64,000 bases of DNA from Yarrowia lipolytica (GCF_001761485.1 NC_090774.1:2790001-2854000), one strand, 5' to 3'; numbered from the stretch's first letter, positions 50,544 through 62,000 are shown. Notes: generated from the sequence alone by a model not told the origin. Numbers and translations: made by a program.

Positions 50544-50598
50544 GTTTGCTGGCCGATATTTCTTCCAATTTCCGTGGAAGAAATATCGGCCAGCAAAC
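50544..50598. repeat. Perfect 24-bp inverted repeat, 7-nt loop
   Basis: The left arm 50544-50567 (starting GTTTGCTGGCCG) and right arm 50575-50598 (ending CGGCCAGCAAAC) are exact reverse complements over 24 bases. The loop is ATTTCCG. The RNA or single strand would form a very stable hairpin. It is in no recognised gene. Confidence 0.95.
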
Positions 50599-50684
50599 CG
50601 GGTTATTACTTCTGTGCAGAGACCGAGGCCGAATAGGGGGAAATTATCTGTTTCACCAGGCGGAACAGTAATTACCGGCCCACA

Positions 50685-50716
50685 AAACCACAAAAACCAC
50701 AAAAACCACAAAAACG
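50685..50716. repeat. 9-bp tandem repeat CACAAAAAC
   Basis: Three to four copies of CACAAAAAC. Confidence 0.88.
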
Positions 50717-50987
50717 GCTATGTGCGGTTCATACGTGGTATTTTCCGGTGGTGGTTGGTGTTGATAAGAGGAGTAATATACGACGGTTGGTGATAATATC
50801 GGTTAGTGGAGTTATCATAGGTGGTGATAGGTGATAGATGGTGATAAAACGGTGAAAAATGACCGTAGAAGGAAACAAGAAAGATTATTGAATTCGTGGA
50901 CGAAGCGCAAATCCAACTGTGTGGTGTTTTTTCGTGTAGCGAGTCAGTCCGATGGGTTAACCACCTCAGAACCGTGAGTCGACGAGC

Positions 50988-51014
50988 TCAACTCAACTCA
51001 ACTCAACTCAACTC

Positions 51015-51043
<29 letters not shown>
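50988..51043. repeat. (CAACT)n followed by poly-A
   Basis: About five to six CAACT pentamers (50988-51014) run straight into a tract of about 29 A ending at 51043. Confidence 0.93.
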
Positions 51044-51045
<2 letters not shown>

Positions 51046-51282
51046 GTGCCAACGTGATTTCACAACATCAACTGGAGATCTCTCTTCGCCGTCCACAAGG
51101 CATTTGGGATGTCACGTGCTCCGTGTCGGTAATAACCGTTTTCATGCCAACATGAATTCGGAAATTTGGGAAAATGTGGGCCAGATTCTTGGCTGGTTGA
51201 GGAGTGAAGGGGTAGAAGATAGCCGCCGAATGTAATCACTACACCCCAGGTCACCACCAAAACGACAATCACTACTCATGCT

Positions 51283-51334
51283 TGTACTCCCATCTCCACT
51301 CCCACTCCCACTCCCACTCCCACTCCCACTCATC
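51283..51334. repeat. 6-bp tandem repeat CTCCCA
   Basis: About seven to eight copies of CTCCCA/ACTCCC. The minus strand reads as (Glu-Trp)n, which explains a spurious frame there. Confidence 0.92.
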
Positions 51335-52798
51335 CCCCTCGTATGGCGTACCTGCACTGTGTACAGGGGCAGGCATTTGTGAGGCAGGGATAATCATAGC
51401 AGCCGCGGCTCCGCACGGTTCAGCACGGTAATTACGGTCTCGTATCGACTGTACAATGTACAGTATGTACCTGTCTTCCAATACCTATCATACAAAGGGT
51501 ACTAACAAGGAGATGGTAGTGCGACTTGAGGAGGAGGAGGAAGAGAGAAGAATAAAGTGAGAAGATGGTGAAAAAGATGGTGAAAAAGGTGGTGAAAAAA
51601 GTCTCGAGATCATCATTTTTGGACCACCGTATAACCGCAAATATATGTCGTCTTTCCCACCTATGACTGCTCACCCCATCGCACAACCTGTCTAAACCTG
51701 GCACCCTTGTGTGACTGACTGGACGCTTTTGTTCCACGGGTTTCCACGTCACATTGTAATTTCACCCCCTTATTGTCTGGCCAGTGCCATACATACCTTG
51801 TTTTGTTTTTTTGGAGGAGCGGATTGGGGCCAAGGACGAGACAGAGCTAGGACGAGACAGAGCTAAGATGGCGGCCAGTGCGAGATCCCGGCGCGCGATT
51901 GGAAAATGGAAAAGACGACGACACTCTGCGCGCCGAGACGAGTCCAACGGTGTCGCCTAGTAGCCGCCCGCGGCCCCCAAGCCCCTCGCAAAACCACCCC
52001 CAAATAAAGTTGCACCAGCCAATCTGTCAAGTTAACTTCCGACCCATCACCGAGTCATATAATATATACCACCGGCGCTCGTCTCCAGACCGAGCATCTT
52101 TTTGGCGACAGTCTCTGGACACACGTTGCCCTACCCACGTCTGGATCTGTAGGATTATCTGTTCCCTTCTTTCTCAGCACCACTTCTCCACGCCGCCAAC
52201 ACCACTTCTCCACGCCGCCTCTCGCTCCCCCTAAACCGAACCTTGGAGCAGACAAGGTGCATGAAATAGGGGATCTAACATTCACCATACGACTGTGGAC
52301 TGTGGGCACAAGACTGGAGTTGAAATTGCCAGACGTTTAGTTGCCAGCGCTTTGTGACGAGAACCAACCTCCACTGGCGACCACTGACGACCACTGACGA
52401 CCAACTGTCCAGAACGACCAACTGTCCAGAACGACCAATCAGCCACCGTTCTGACAACCCATCCACACCAATCTTACCTACCTGCCACCCCTGACACTCA
52501 CATACACTGTACGAGACACCCAGATACGATATCAGACGGAAGAACGTACCTTAACAGACACACGATACCTTACAGTGAGCGCTGTACCAGTAAAAACACC
52601 AACCTCCAGTGCACTCACCAAGTTGCCCAACAGAGATACATCACCAGGCTCAGACACACACTTGACGCAGACAACTAACGACCGTGCACAAACTGCCATT
52701 CGACAGACTCAACCCAGATACCGCATCTTTTTCATCGCAATAACTTAGACCCGGTTCATTTCTCTGCCATTACTCGGCTTTCGCACACACAGCCAACC

Positions 52799-53866
52799 AT
52801 GCACCCATACTACCCTCCCCATGACGGGTACAACTACGACGAGGCTCCCCGACTGCCGCTACCGCGACTTCACAAACACGACGACCACATGCACACCGTC
52901 ATGAACACAGACAGGCCCTCTCTCAAACGCTCGGCAGACCAGCTGGACCACACCTCCCAGACAGCCACAGATACCCCCCGCTACTACAAGGCGCATTCGT
53001 CGATAGCGCTGGTGACGGACGTTAATCGAGATGCCGAAGGCAATCCCATTGGCCCACCACCCACGCCGACAGCCAATGGCTCCCAAACTCCGCCCCTAGT
53101 GCTCCCTCTCACCTTATCGCTACCCCCTCTGGCGGCCGCTGTGCCCCCCAACATGCAGGTGATGCGGTCGGCCAACTCGGACCGTCCCAAAAAGAAGTCC
53201 AAGTACTCGTCCGAGCAGGACAAAATCATTCTGAGCATGAAAAAGGCCGGCAAGGGATGGCACGAAATTGGCGAGGCTGCACACTGCGACAACGCGCTGG
53301 CCGCCCGAAACAGATACCAGGTGCTCATGGGCCAACAAGGCTCCGGATCGGTCTACTGGGACCCCGAGGACAACATGGGTCTCAAGGCGCTGCTGGACGA
53401 CGGCGAGCGGGCCAAGTGGGAGTTTGTGGCGGCCGAACTCAGCAAGATCCGCCGCAAAAACATCACCTCACCGGTCGTGCGGGCCAAGGTCAGAGACATG
53501 CTGTTCAAAAACAGCATTCTGTTCAAGGTGGTGTTTGAAAACCGCGACGGCCACTTTGGCGACACTTGCATCCAGCCGAGCGGCCCTACAGCCACGTCGA
53601 CAGCCACGGTCAACTCGTCGCTGTCATCCCTGTCTACCTCCATGCCTGCTCCTTACGCTCAGCCCTACTACCCTGAGTACTACTACGACGAGCAGCAGGT
53701 ACAGCAGAGCATCCAGAGCGTGCAGAATGTGCAGCAGACGGTCCAGCAAACTGTGCAGCAGAATGTGTATGGACAGACCACACAGGTACAGCAGACACAG
53801 GGCCAGAGCACCCAGCCTTTGGATGATTACTCACAGTATCACAAGGCGTATGCTTTCAGGCGATGA
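52799..53866 (+). CDS. Myb/SANT-like DNA-binding protein
   Basis: A 355-residue protein starting MHPYYPPHDGYNYDEAPRLP (ATG at 52799). Residues 1-130 are His/Pro/Thr-rich and disordered. A basic patch RPKKKSKYSS leads into a Myb/SANT-like domain at about residues 135-180 (KYSSEQDKIILSMKKAGKGW, HEIGEAAHCDNALAARNRYQ), with a second, more divergent unit following (VYWDPEDNMGLKALLDDGER, AKWEFVAAELSKI), ending in KVRDMLFKNSILFK. This two-unit layout occurs in fungal Myb-like regulators. The C terminus is Gln/Tyr-rich with QQTVQQTVQQNV repeats, as seen in transcription factors. I do not know the orthologue. A very long CA-rich upstream region suggests a regulated gene with a long leader. Confidence 0.8.
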   Translation: MHPYYPPHDGYNYDEAPRLPLPRLHKHDDHMHTVMNTDRPSLKRSADQLDHTSQTATDTPRYYKAHSSIALVTDVNRDAEGNPIGPPPTPTANGSQTPPLVLPLTLSLPPLAAAVPPNMQVMRSANSDRPKKKSKYSSEQDKIILSMKKAGKGWHEIGEAAHCDNALAARNRYQVLMGQQGSGSVYWDPEDNMGLKALLDDGERAKWEFVAAELSKIRRKNITSPVVRAKVRDMLFKNSILFKVVFENRDGHFGDTCIQPSGPTATSTATVNSSLSSLSTSMPAPYAQPYYPEYYYDEQQVQQSIQSVQNVQQTVQQTVQQNVYGQTTQVQQTQGQSTQPLDDYSQYHKAYAFRR

Positions 53867-55512
53867 ACCACGTGCGGGGGCGTAATTCGTTCACGATGAC
53901 CGAGGAAAAAAGGAGGACATGAGGAAAATCTCGAAAGTGATGCAACTATGGATATGATATGACTGGACAGGTCATGAAAAAAACGGATTTCATATGGGTT
54001 ACCTACTTTGGCGTTTCTGGAGGGGCAAGGCGGTGTTAGAAAGCAGAGACGGGCGCGTTTGTTTTTTAGCGCCTTGTCCGAAAAAACACCAGTATACCCG
54101 GGTGCTACTGTACAAGTAGCCCGGGCTTTTTATTTTAATGTGTACATTTAATGCTAACGGTTTTGTTTTGGTGTAGGAGGGTCATCTACAGCAGATAGTG
54201 GGGTCTGTGGCTGTCCAGAGAGTGATGTGGTTGTTTCCTTCGCCCTACACGTAGTGGATGGGGTCTATTCCGCTTCATAAATGTCAGATATTGCCCATAT
54301 AGAACTCCTCCAATGCGGCATTAGGGGCATCCGTGGACCGGTTCTAGTCCAGGAACTGCGGTCTAAAGCTCCAAGGCGCGCTAGAGAGAAGACCAGAGGA
54401 GCTAGAAGGCGGGGTTGGACCAAAGAGGGCTATTGGTGATGGTTATCGGTGGGATTGTGGAGGAGTGGACATAATCGCGAAGGGAGAAGTTGTTACAAAT
54501 GCGCAGAAAAGGTACAGTGACTGATATTCAAATATTTTGTTTGACAGAGGGTGAAGATGATAGAACCGTTGGAATTGGAAGGGCCCTGTGGACAATTCGG
54601 TCTACTTACAGCGATTCTCTTGACGGAAATAGTGATGCCATATAAACGAGTGCGGATTTATCCGAGCACGAGTATGGACAAAAACGTCAGGGTCAAAACA
54701 GTCAACATTCGCTCTGGAGTATTGCAGAAGGTCTAGAGAGATTTCCGCTGTCGTCTATCGTTTAGTAAACACCCTATTAACCGTCAGAGTACAAAATGTA
54801 GTATATATTGTTCTGTTCCTCGGCATTATACACCTCGTATACATTACTCCATTGGAGTCTATATAGGGCTATATAGGGCCGTTTGGTCTACCGAGTTCAA
54901 CTAGATAGTCGATAGATGTCTCTCATCACTTAGATCTCTTTCTTTCTTCGATAGTTGAAGAATTGTTGGTTCTGGATGTTCTGGCCAGTGTAGACTTGTG
55001 GAGCAGTTACAGTAGGAGACATGGAGTTGAGAAGAACATCAGTAGATTCGTAAAAGATCGTTTTATTCGCCTCCGACTCATAAATGACCTTTTATGTTCG
55101 GTTTCGGACTCCAAACTTGCGGCCAAGTATTACAACAACTGTGGTCGGCAGGGCTATATCTGTACTAATACTGAAGCTAGCGGATGAGGGGCGGTTATAA
55201 AGAACAACGACTATACCGACAAGAACAACAGCATCCTACTCTCATTCACACTTATACTCCCGAACCCTACGCTCCATCTCCAGCTCCGGTCCCACATACA
55301 AATCCACGGATACAACATATGCTACATTATCAATTAGTCCTCCTCTATATATCCTTTTCCCTTCTCCTTCCATCCTACTAGTAGTAGAACAGAGCTCAGT
55401 GTAATGACAGCCTTTTTCGTGCAAGTACCCCCAATGTACACCATCAACAAGATCCATCAACAGCTACGCTCTTGGGTGCGCGTGTTACTCATTAGCGGTT
55501 CGACCAGCTCAC
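53867..55512. other. Intergenic region Myb gene / RPC40
   Basis: Convergent spacer with no gene I can support; a 61-codon frame at 54551-54736 has no recognisable domain. An imperfect inverted repeat around 54098-54127 (GCCCGGG words with an intervening ACTGTACAAGTA) may form a hairpin near the end of the Myb transcript. Confidence 0.5.
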
Positions 55513-56532
55513 TTACTGCTGCATGTATCCACTCACAGCAGCCTTCAACGTCTGGGCCTTGGCCTGCAGCTCCATGACGCTCTTGAGAAAGATCTCGTCG
55601 GGCTCCAGAGCTCCGGAAGACTCGACGTTGAAAATGAAATGGTCTCGTCGTCGGCCGAGCTTGACCTTGCCGTTGAACTCCTCGTGTCTCAGCACTTCTC
55701 GCGACACTGTGTCCTTTCTGGCGTCGGCCACCACGGGCTTGCCTCCCTCCAGCTCAATGACGCCCTTGGGGAAACACTTTTGGAACTTCTTGGCCTCGTC
55801 ACCGGTAATGTCACCGGTGATGGTGATGGTGGGCATGAGTCTGTAGGAGGCGGTGGCCACGGGAGAAAACTTTGCGTGGTCATGTCCGAAACCCAGATGG
55901 CAGAACATGGTCAGGTTGATGCTCTGGTTGGGTCGCAGCTTGGCGATCAGAATGTCGGGGTTGGCGACCTTGAACACGTTCTCCAGCCCCTCGTCCTTGA
56001 CCCACTGGCACTGGTTGCCCATGGGATCAAAGGTGATGTCTCGTGCGTAGATGTGGGCGTTCTTCATGGTGCCGTCGGCCAGTCGCTCACAGGTGACATT
56101 GAGCCGCAGCACAAAGGTGTTGGAGTCGTCGTAGTAGTCCTCGATCTCGGAAGCGTCCAGACCTCGAGGCAGGGCGTTGATTCGCTCGGGGTTGATCACC
56201 AGAGGCACCAGACCCAGCCGGTGGGCCAGCACCTCGTCCTGGATAATGGAGGTGTTTGCGTGGATGAAAACCTCTTCGACGGCAATGGTGGGGATATCTG
56301 CGATCATGATTCGTCGAAAGGCGTTGGCCAGCGACGTGTCGATGCCAATCAGGTCAAAGTTGCTGTAATTGTCGGTCAGGGAATGGATCTTCACCTGCAG
56401 GTTCTTGTCGAACTTGTCGAGGTCCCAGGCGTCGTCGGCCCCAGGCCAGTGGCCAGGGAAGTCCGTGGAAGTCACGTTTGTCACTCGATCGGACTCGATG
56501 CCGACAATGTTGCGGTTAGCAAGGCTGGTCAT
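55513..56532 (-). CDS. RPC40: RNA polymerase I and III shared subunit AC40 (Rpc40)
   Basis: A 339-residue protein, matching the yeast AC40 length (335). It starts MTSLANRNIVGIESDRVTNV at the ATG at 56532. The RpoA/RPB3-like N-terminal domain carries SLANAFRRIMIADIPTIAVE and the neighbouring HANTSIIQDEVLAHRLGLVP, the alpha-motif diagnostic of RPB3/AC40 and bacterial alpha subunits. The C-terminal part contains the conserved GFGHDHAKFSPVATASYRLM. AC40 pairs with AC19 to form the assembly platform of RNA polymerases I and III in the nucleus. The overall length and the RLGLVPL motif fit AC40 rather than Rpb3. No intron is seen. Confidence 0.95.
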   Translation of the reverse strand: MTSLANRNIVGIESDRVTNVTSTDFPGHWPGADDAWDLDKFDKNLQVKIHSLTDNYSNFDLIGIDTSLANAFRRIMIADIPTIAVEEVFIHANTSIIQDEVLAHRLGLVPLVINPERINALPRGLDASEIEDYYDDSNTFVLRLNVTCERLADGTMKNAHIYARDITFDPMGNQCQWVKDEGLENVFKVANPDILIAKLRPNQSINLTMFCHLGFGHDHAKFSPVATASYRLMPTITITGDITGDEAKKFQKCFPKGVIELEGGKPVVADARKDTVSREVLRHEEFNGKVKLGRRRDHFIFNVESSGALEPDEIFLKSVMELQAKAQTLKAAVSGYMQQ

Positions 56533-57913
56533 GGTGTGGTTTTGTGTGGTTGTAGAGGATAAAAAGGTCGGCAGAAAAGATTCAAAGCTAAAAAGTTTTC
56601 TGCAGGACGTGCATGAAGACGGTGATTAGTAATGAGGGTTGAGAGGGTGGAGAGGGACGAAAAAAGAGTTCCATGGTGATAAAAGAGAATAATATAATTA
56701 CCTGTCGGATTTGGAACCAAACGCACTTTTCAGAATGTTTCTATGACTTACCAGAGCGGAGTTGTACAGTTCTATTCTGAGTGAGCAGTACAGGAACAAA
56801 GCCGGATATATTAATTTTATAACCATAATTATATTTTTATAATATTTTAATATATAATGGCCACAACATAACTAAACTGTGGTAACAAACCCAAGTAGTT
56901 TGTGAGTAGTAGTAAAGCGGTTAAGGGAGATATATTGGTACTGTAGGAAAAGGCCATATAGCCATCGCCAGTAAGACACAACGACTAAGATGGCGTTTTC
57001 AATTGAAAGAAAAATCATAGAGGCCTCGGACTCACTTGGAGTTAGTTAATGAGCTGTTATTGGCCTCCTAGTGACCTACCAGTAATCTCCTTGAAGGGTA
57101 ACAGGCCACAATCTCTCATCAGGAACTGAATGAGGAGTGTAGATACTATCATTGCTAGATGAATATGTACGTAGTCATAGACAATATGTCTTTCAAGACT
57201 TTGGAATCAGGAAGAACCTATCCCTAAAAGTCCCCTTCAGCAGCTTTCAAGCACTACAACTATGTACTGGAGTTCTATAGCACCTAAGACCACTCCATGC
57301 CCTTGTAGGGTGAGCCTTTTTCAAACTGTGAATCTCCAGAATCTCTAAAACATCCTTCTCATTCCTTCCCATTGCCCTCATACAACTACCGTCTAAAATA
57401 CTGTCTTTCTGCGACTGTCGGCCAAAGAAGAATGTGTTCTGGAATGCTCCACTTCCCTGTAGAGTGAATGAGCCATCAAATGGCCATTCCCAGACCCAAA
57501 ACAACGCACCCTGATGTCTCTCTGCTCGAGCATGGCTTTTAGTTGTATCCCTCCAACTTCACCTCATGAGATATCTCCCTCGCTATCGCTGAACACACAA
57601 TGGGTTTCGCAATGTGGTGATACTGCCCATCGTCATACGGCTGTGGAATCAACAGCGACTCCCTACTGTCGTACCCCATCGCTACACCTCTCTCACTATC
57701 TAGTCTATCATAAATCATCTATTAACTGAATACAGCCACTGACTAGGTCAGTTAAGCAAGGGTAACGTGCCGGGTATTTTAATGTGCTGGGCTAGCTATG
57801 TGCAAAGTGCAAAGTGGTCCAAAGCCGACCGACAGTCTGAATCAATCAGACTGGGTCGCAATGTCATGCAGGCGAAAGAAAGGAAGGAAGCGCTCGAGTG
57901 GAACTCTTCATGC
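56533..57913. other. RPC40 upstream region and spacer
   Basis: No gene seen. 56533-56710 is the RPC40 promoter. 56808-56865 is AT-rich (TATAATATTTTAATATATAA-like). 57180-57910 carries only short frames; the right end is the 3' flank of the mucin-like gene. Confidence 0.5.
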
Positions 57914-59044
57914 TTAAAAGTTCGCTGCGGAGTTGGCCCGGTTAGGCGCATGGTACTGGTCAATGTTGGATCGAAACACGTTGGAGTCCTCGCCTCCGCT
58001 GATGAGATCGTCCTTGTCGTACATGGGGGTGTCTCCTCCTCGCTTTCGTCGCCACCACCACAGACCTCCAATGACGGCTGCCACAACAGGTACACCAACA
58101 CCCACTCCCACACCGATACCGACGTTTCGGCCCGTGTGGGAGGTCGAGCCCGTAGACTTGTTGTTGTTGCCAGTGACTCCGCTTGCGGTGGGGGTCTCCA
58201 CAGGCAGAGTGGTTGTGGACCCGACGTAGGTCACCTTTGTGTTTGTGAGGGTCATGATAACGGTGGTTCGGCCGCCGGACGCGTCGATTAGGGTGGACGA
58301 CACCACGGCGTCGGAAGTGACTTCAGTGGAAGACTCTGACGAGGGGCCTTCTGTGGTGGAGGGAGAAGGCGAGGCCGAGGACTCTGTCGAGGTAGGAGAG
58401 GGAGAAGCAGAGGAAGAAGCCTCAGAGGATGACTCCGTGGTAGGCACGGGGACAAATGCAGACGTGGAGCTCTCAGTGGTTGAGGACTCGGTGGTGGAGG
58501 AGGACTCGGTGGTGGAGGACTCGGTGGTAGAGGACTCGGTGGTAGAGGACTCGGTGGTAGAGGAGCTCTCAGAGGAGGTCGACGTAGAGATCTCAGAGCT
58601 GGAGCTCTCCGAGGAGGTCGAGGTGGATGAGGGCACAAACCGGGAGGAGGACTCGGAGGAAGTGGACTCGGCGAAAGAGCTAGACTCGGTGGAAGAAATC
58701 TCCGTGGATGAAAAGAAGCCCGGGGATGAGCTAGAAGAAAAGCCTCCTGCCTGGGAAGAGCCCGAGTTGGTGGGGATGGAGGAGGTGGCGTTGTTCTGCT
58801 GGTTGCCCTGATTTCCCTGATTTCCCTGGTTACCCTGGTTACCCTGGTTGCCCTGGTTGCCCTGGAATTGTCGTTTCTCAACAACCACGAACGGGGGCTC
58901 TCTGTGGTCTGTGATGGTGGGGACAGCGTCCTTCTCGACAATTTTCTGCATGAGGTCTGCAACGTTGTTGGAGGTTGCATCGGTGGCGGCGCCGGCCACT
59001 AGCGCCAGCAGCGCTGTGGAAAAGACGATTTTTGCGGCGACCAT
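57914..59044 (-). CDS. Mucin-like, single-pass surface protein (Mid2/Wsc-style sensor)
   Basis: A 376-residue type I membrane protein. Residues 1-20 (MVAAKIVFSTALLALVAGAA) are a signal peptide. A Kex2-like KR lies at residues 57-58, followed by a run of seven Gly-Asn-Gln units (residues 61-82). Residues 90-270 are almost all Ser, Thr and Glu with TTESS repeats, a typical heavily O-mannosylated stalk. After a conserved-looking membrane-proximal region there is a transmembrane segment (GIGVGVGVGVPVVAAVIGGL, about residues 305-327), then WWWRRKRGG and a short charged tail with YDKDDLISGGEDSNVFRSNI. The layout fits cell-wall integrity sensors of the Mid2/Mtl1 type, which signal through the tail to Rom2/Rho1. 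No cysteine-rich WSC domain is present. The exact orthologue is unknown. Confidence 0.8.
   Translation of the reverse strand: MVAAKIVFSTALLALVAGAATDATSNNVADLMQKIVEKDAVPTITDHREPPFVVVEKRQFQGNQGNQGNQGNQGNQGNQGNQQNNATSSIPTNSGSSQAGGFSSSSSPGFFSSTEISSTESSSFAESTSSESSSRFVPSSTSTSSESSSSEISTSTSSESSSTTESSTTESSTTESSTTESSSTTESSTTESSTSAFVPVPTTESSSEASSSASPSPTSTESSASPSPSTTEGPSSESSTEVTSDAVVSSTLIDASGGRTTVIMTLTNTKVTYVGSTTTLPVETPTASGVTGNNNKSTGSTSHTGRNVGIGVGVGVGVPVVAAVIGGLWWWRRKRGGDTPMYDKDDLISGGEDSNVFRSNIDQYHAPNRANSAANF
58493..58566 (-). repeat. Coding repeat for the TTESS units
   Basis: A 15-base repeat (GGTGGAGGACTCGGT on plus) encodes TTESS units in the mucin-like gene. It can expand or contract without breaking the frame. 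Confidence 0.85.
58797..58862 (-). repeat. Coding repeat for the GNQ units
   Basis: About seven 9-base units (CCCTGGTTA/G or CCCTGATTT on plus) encode GNQ repeats just after the Kex2 site of the mucin-like protein. Confidence 0.88.
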
Positions 59045-62000
59045 TTTTGTTTTTCAATCTGAACTGGTGTGATGGTCCGTTGTGAGGCCTTGCGGTTTGA
59101 CTTTCTGTTGGATCTCGCGTGTTTAGATTTTCTTCCGGCTACAAGGTTGTTTTAAAAATAGCCTTGCTTGTATGTGTGTGTGGTTGGGAGACAAGCACTA
59201 AGTCGGGAGAGAGAGATGTGAAGTTAGACGTAGGGGGGAACGGAAAATGTGCTTCTGTGCAACGGGGCCGGTGAGCGATATAACCAGAGGTTTTGTACTC
59301 GGGGGAACAGCGCGTGCAAGGTCGGTGGTCGGAGGCGGGTATTCCAAGAGAGGACGGGTCACGTCAGGAGTCGATTGTACGATTTAATCGGCTTTAGTGA
59401 CTGGGGGGAGGGGGTAACAAGTCTCTACTTGTAGTGGTGATTCACGGGTTCACAGTCGTGTCACAGTCGAGGTGTAGCAAGTACTTGTGCGTATGTCGAA
59501 GAGTCGGTATCTGTCGTCGAAAACAGGGGAAACGAATCGGCGTCGAAACTGCTCAAGTGAGTGTAAAAGTCTTGTGTGTGAGAGAGAGAGAAAGTACGGG
59601 GTCGTGGTCCAGGAGAAGCACGGAGTACAATTCGGCGGCGTGTTCTCGATATGAGAAAAGAGTATCTGGGGTGAGGAAGTTGTCGTGCAACTGGATGCTG
59701 GTGAAAAGTCGCGTAGAGAAATGAAAATGCCGGATGAAGAAAATTGCAGCTCCTGAACCGTGGTTTCGTTTTGGTTTGCCGTTTTGCCTTTTTTCCTTTT
59801 TCCCTTTTTCCCCTTTTGCCTTTTTTCGTCCAAGCTTTTTTTTTTCGCACTGCGCTGAGCCTGAAGGTTTCTGCACAAGGTTTGGAGCTACGGTGGTGAG
59901 GTAAATAGTGAGGGGTTGTGAGTAGGAGGACGATGGTGAAGGGGATGCTGGTGGCCGCGAGGAGGGCACATATATATGTATTTTGGGGATGTGACATGGC
60001 TGATGTTGTGATGGGGAACTTCACACGTCAATCTAGCTGCTCCCAAACACTCCCAACCGTCTATATATACCCTCTCATGCCCCCATCAGTACCAGTACGA
60101 TACTGCACCTTGCCACAGGATTATTCACGTCTCACTGAGAGTCATCGCTCACACCGCGGCAATGTCACATGACAGGATTTCAAGCTGCAAGCGGTAATTA
60201 AATTGAATGGCCAGTTAGACGCCCCAAGCGGCTCGTGCCACCTCCAGAGCCAGTCCAGAGCCAGAGCCCCGAAGAGAGTGCCTGCAAGCTGGAATGTTAA
60301 GATTCGAGATCGGCAGTGCGAGGGGCAGTGTGAGGGTAACCACTGGGTGGTGAGAACCATCTGACAGGGTCATGGGACTATTGTACAACCGTACAGTCGA
60401 CCATTGGATGGGCATGTTTCAATCACCTGACTCTGTTGGCGCCAATCAGCCACACCACCGCGGTGTCTTGCACATTTCGTATGCCGGACCATGTGTTTTT
60501 TGCACATTAGCTAGTCCGAGGTGGCTCCAATTGTCTCCAGTGCGCTTGACTGCAGCTTACCAACGATAATAATCCGTCGTGTGTGTCGCACGCACTTGGG
60601 ATATTATTTGGCAGTGCTTTTAAGGAGAGGATTAACGTGTGAGACTCGGGCTGTCAGCGAGATTGCAGCAGTCACCTTCCATCACCACGCACGTTTCAGC
60701 CCCAAAATACAGCCCCAGACTGCTGCTGTGGACCACTGCCCCATCTCTTAGCATTCAGGGGGATCTGTAACAACGTTGGTAACGACGGTCGGTCAAGGTT
60801 GCGATGCGTTTTTGGTTTTTTCCAGACCAGCAAAATGCTAGGCAGATTTGCGGGCGTAATGGAGCAGTTTCGAATATTAAGAGTAGATAAAAGGATGTTA
60901 AAAGGGCAAAAACATATGAGTCTGGTTTTTTCTGGTGTTTTTCCAGTTTTTTCCAGTTTTTTTTCCAATTCTTGGGAATTTTCCAACCTCCAAACAGCCT
61001 CCTCCCGTTAACGTTATGACGCAACTTCTGGGGAGTGCATGGATGGAATTTACAACGCACTCGGTCACCTTTCTGGGTCTAAAAGACGTGGAAAGCGCGT
61101 TTATCGGGTACCGACGAGCTCGGCGGGGCGCGTAGAGGCCGAATCACGTGTTTGTTTGGCACAATATCCTCTCCCCGTCCCAGCAACCGACGTCCTCAGC
61201 CCCCAAAATTACCTATTTATAGCTTGCAGTAGCTTTGCTGTCTGATCCTCCTCCAACTTAACTCAGATTGTGTGAACTCAGTGTGGTTGGCCATGTATTT
61301 TTAGCCAGCCGAAATAACGGGTAAATTTACAGTGGTGTACAAGATTGTGCGGACTGAATCAGCCATTTCCAGCCAATGAAATCAGACACCAGAAGCGATG
61401 AAAAAAGACGGGGAAACCGCAGCAAGAGTTATGACATCAATCCGTGGTCGCTCTCAATCGGCTCTCTCCGTTTTTCCGACTACAATACGTAACTGTACAG
61501 CCGCTAGACCCTGACTTCCCAGGCTATAATTGGAAGCCCCCTAATTAAAGCTGAGCAGTCTAACCATCTGTTGACCCCGATTCACTTTACATGGTTGCTG
61601 TGCCGTTTGGAGCGATTTGAGGCGAAATGTAGAGACATGAAGGGCACGGGTGCACCAGTGCTACTCTACTCTACTCGTACTCTCGAATACGTGACTGATA
61701 CACTCTGGGCGGGTTCTGGGCGGGTTATGGAGTATTGACCTTAGCGCGTAGATTGGGCTAAAAACAGTTTTTTGTCTTATCTCCGAATAGCCGAATGAGA
61801 AGCCCGAATAATAGCTGTCTATCACCCGACCAGATCTCTCCCTCTCCATCAATCCATCTCGTTTCCTCTTTCAGCTCGTTTCCTCTTTCAGTTCGTTTCC
61901 TCTTTCAGCTCTTTTCATTTTTCAGCTCTTTTCCTCTTTCATGCCTTTCCCTCTTCATCCCCCATGAGTCTTCCTCTTCAGTAACCATGTCCAGCCTTCC

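Larger units (their letters stand above)
46829..52798. other. 6-kb gene-poor stretch and long upstream region of the Myb gene
   Basis: No gene I can support. Short frames with no domains cover 46836-49700. Features: repeat at 50146-50226, perfect inverted repeat at 50544-50598, repeats at 50685-50716, 50988-51043 and 51283-51334. 52050-52798 is CA-rich with many short CACCACTTCTCC/GACCACTGACGACC direct repeats and is probably the promoter and long leader of the Myb/SANT gene; a TATA-like TATAATATATA lies at about 52059-52069. Confidence 0.5.
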
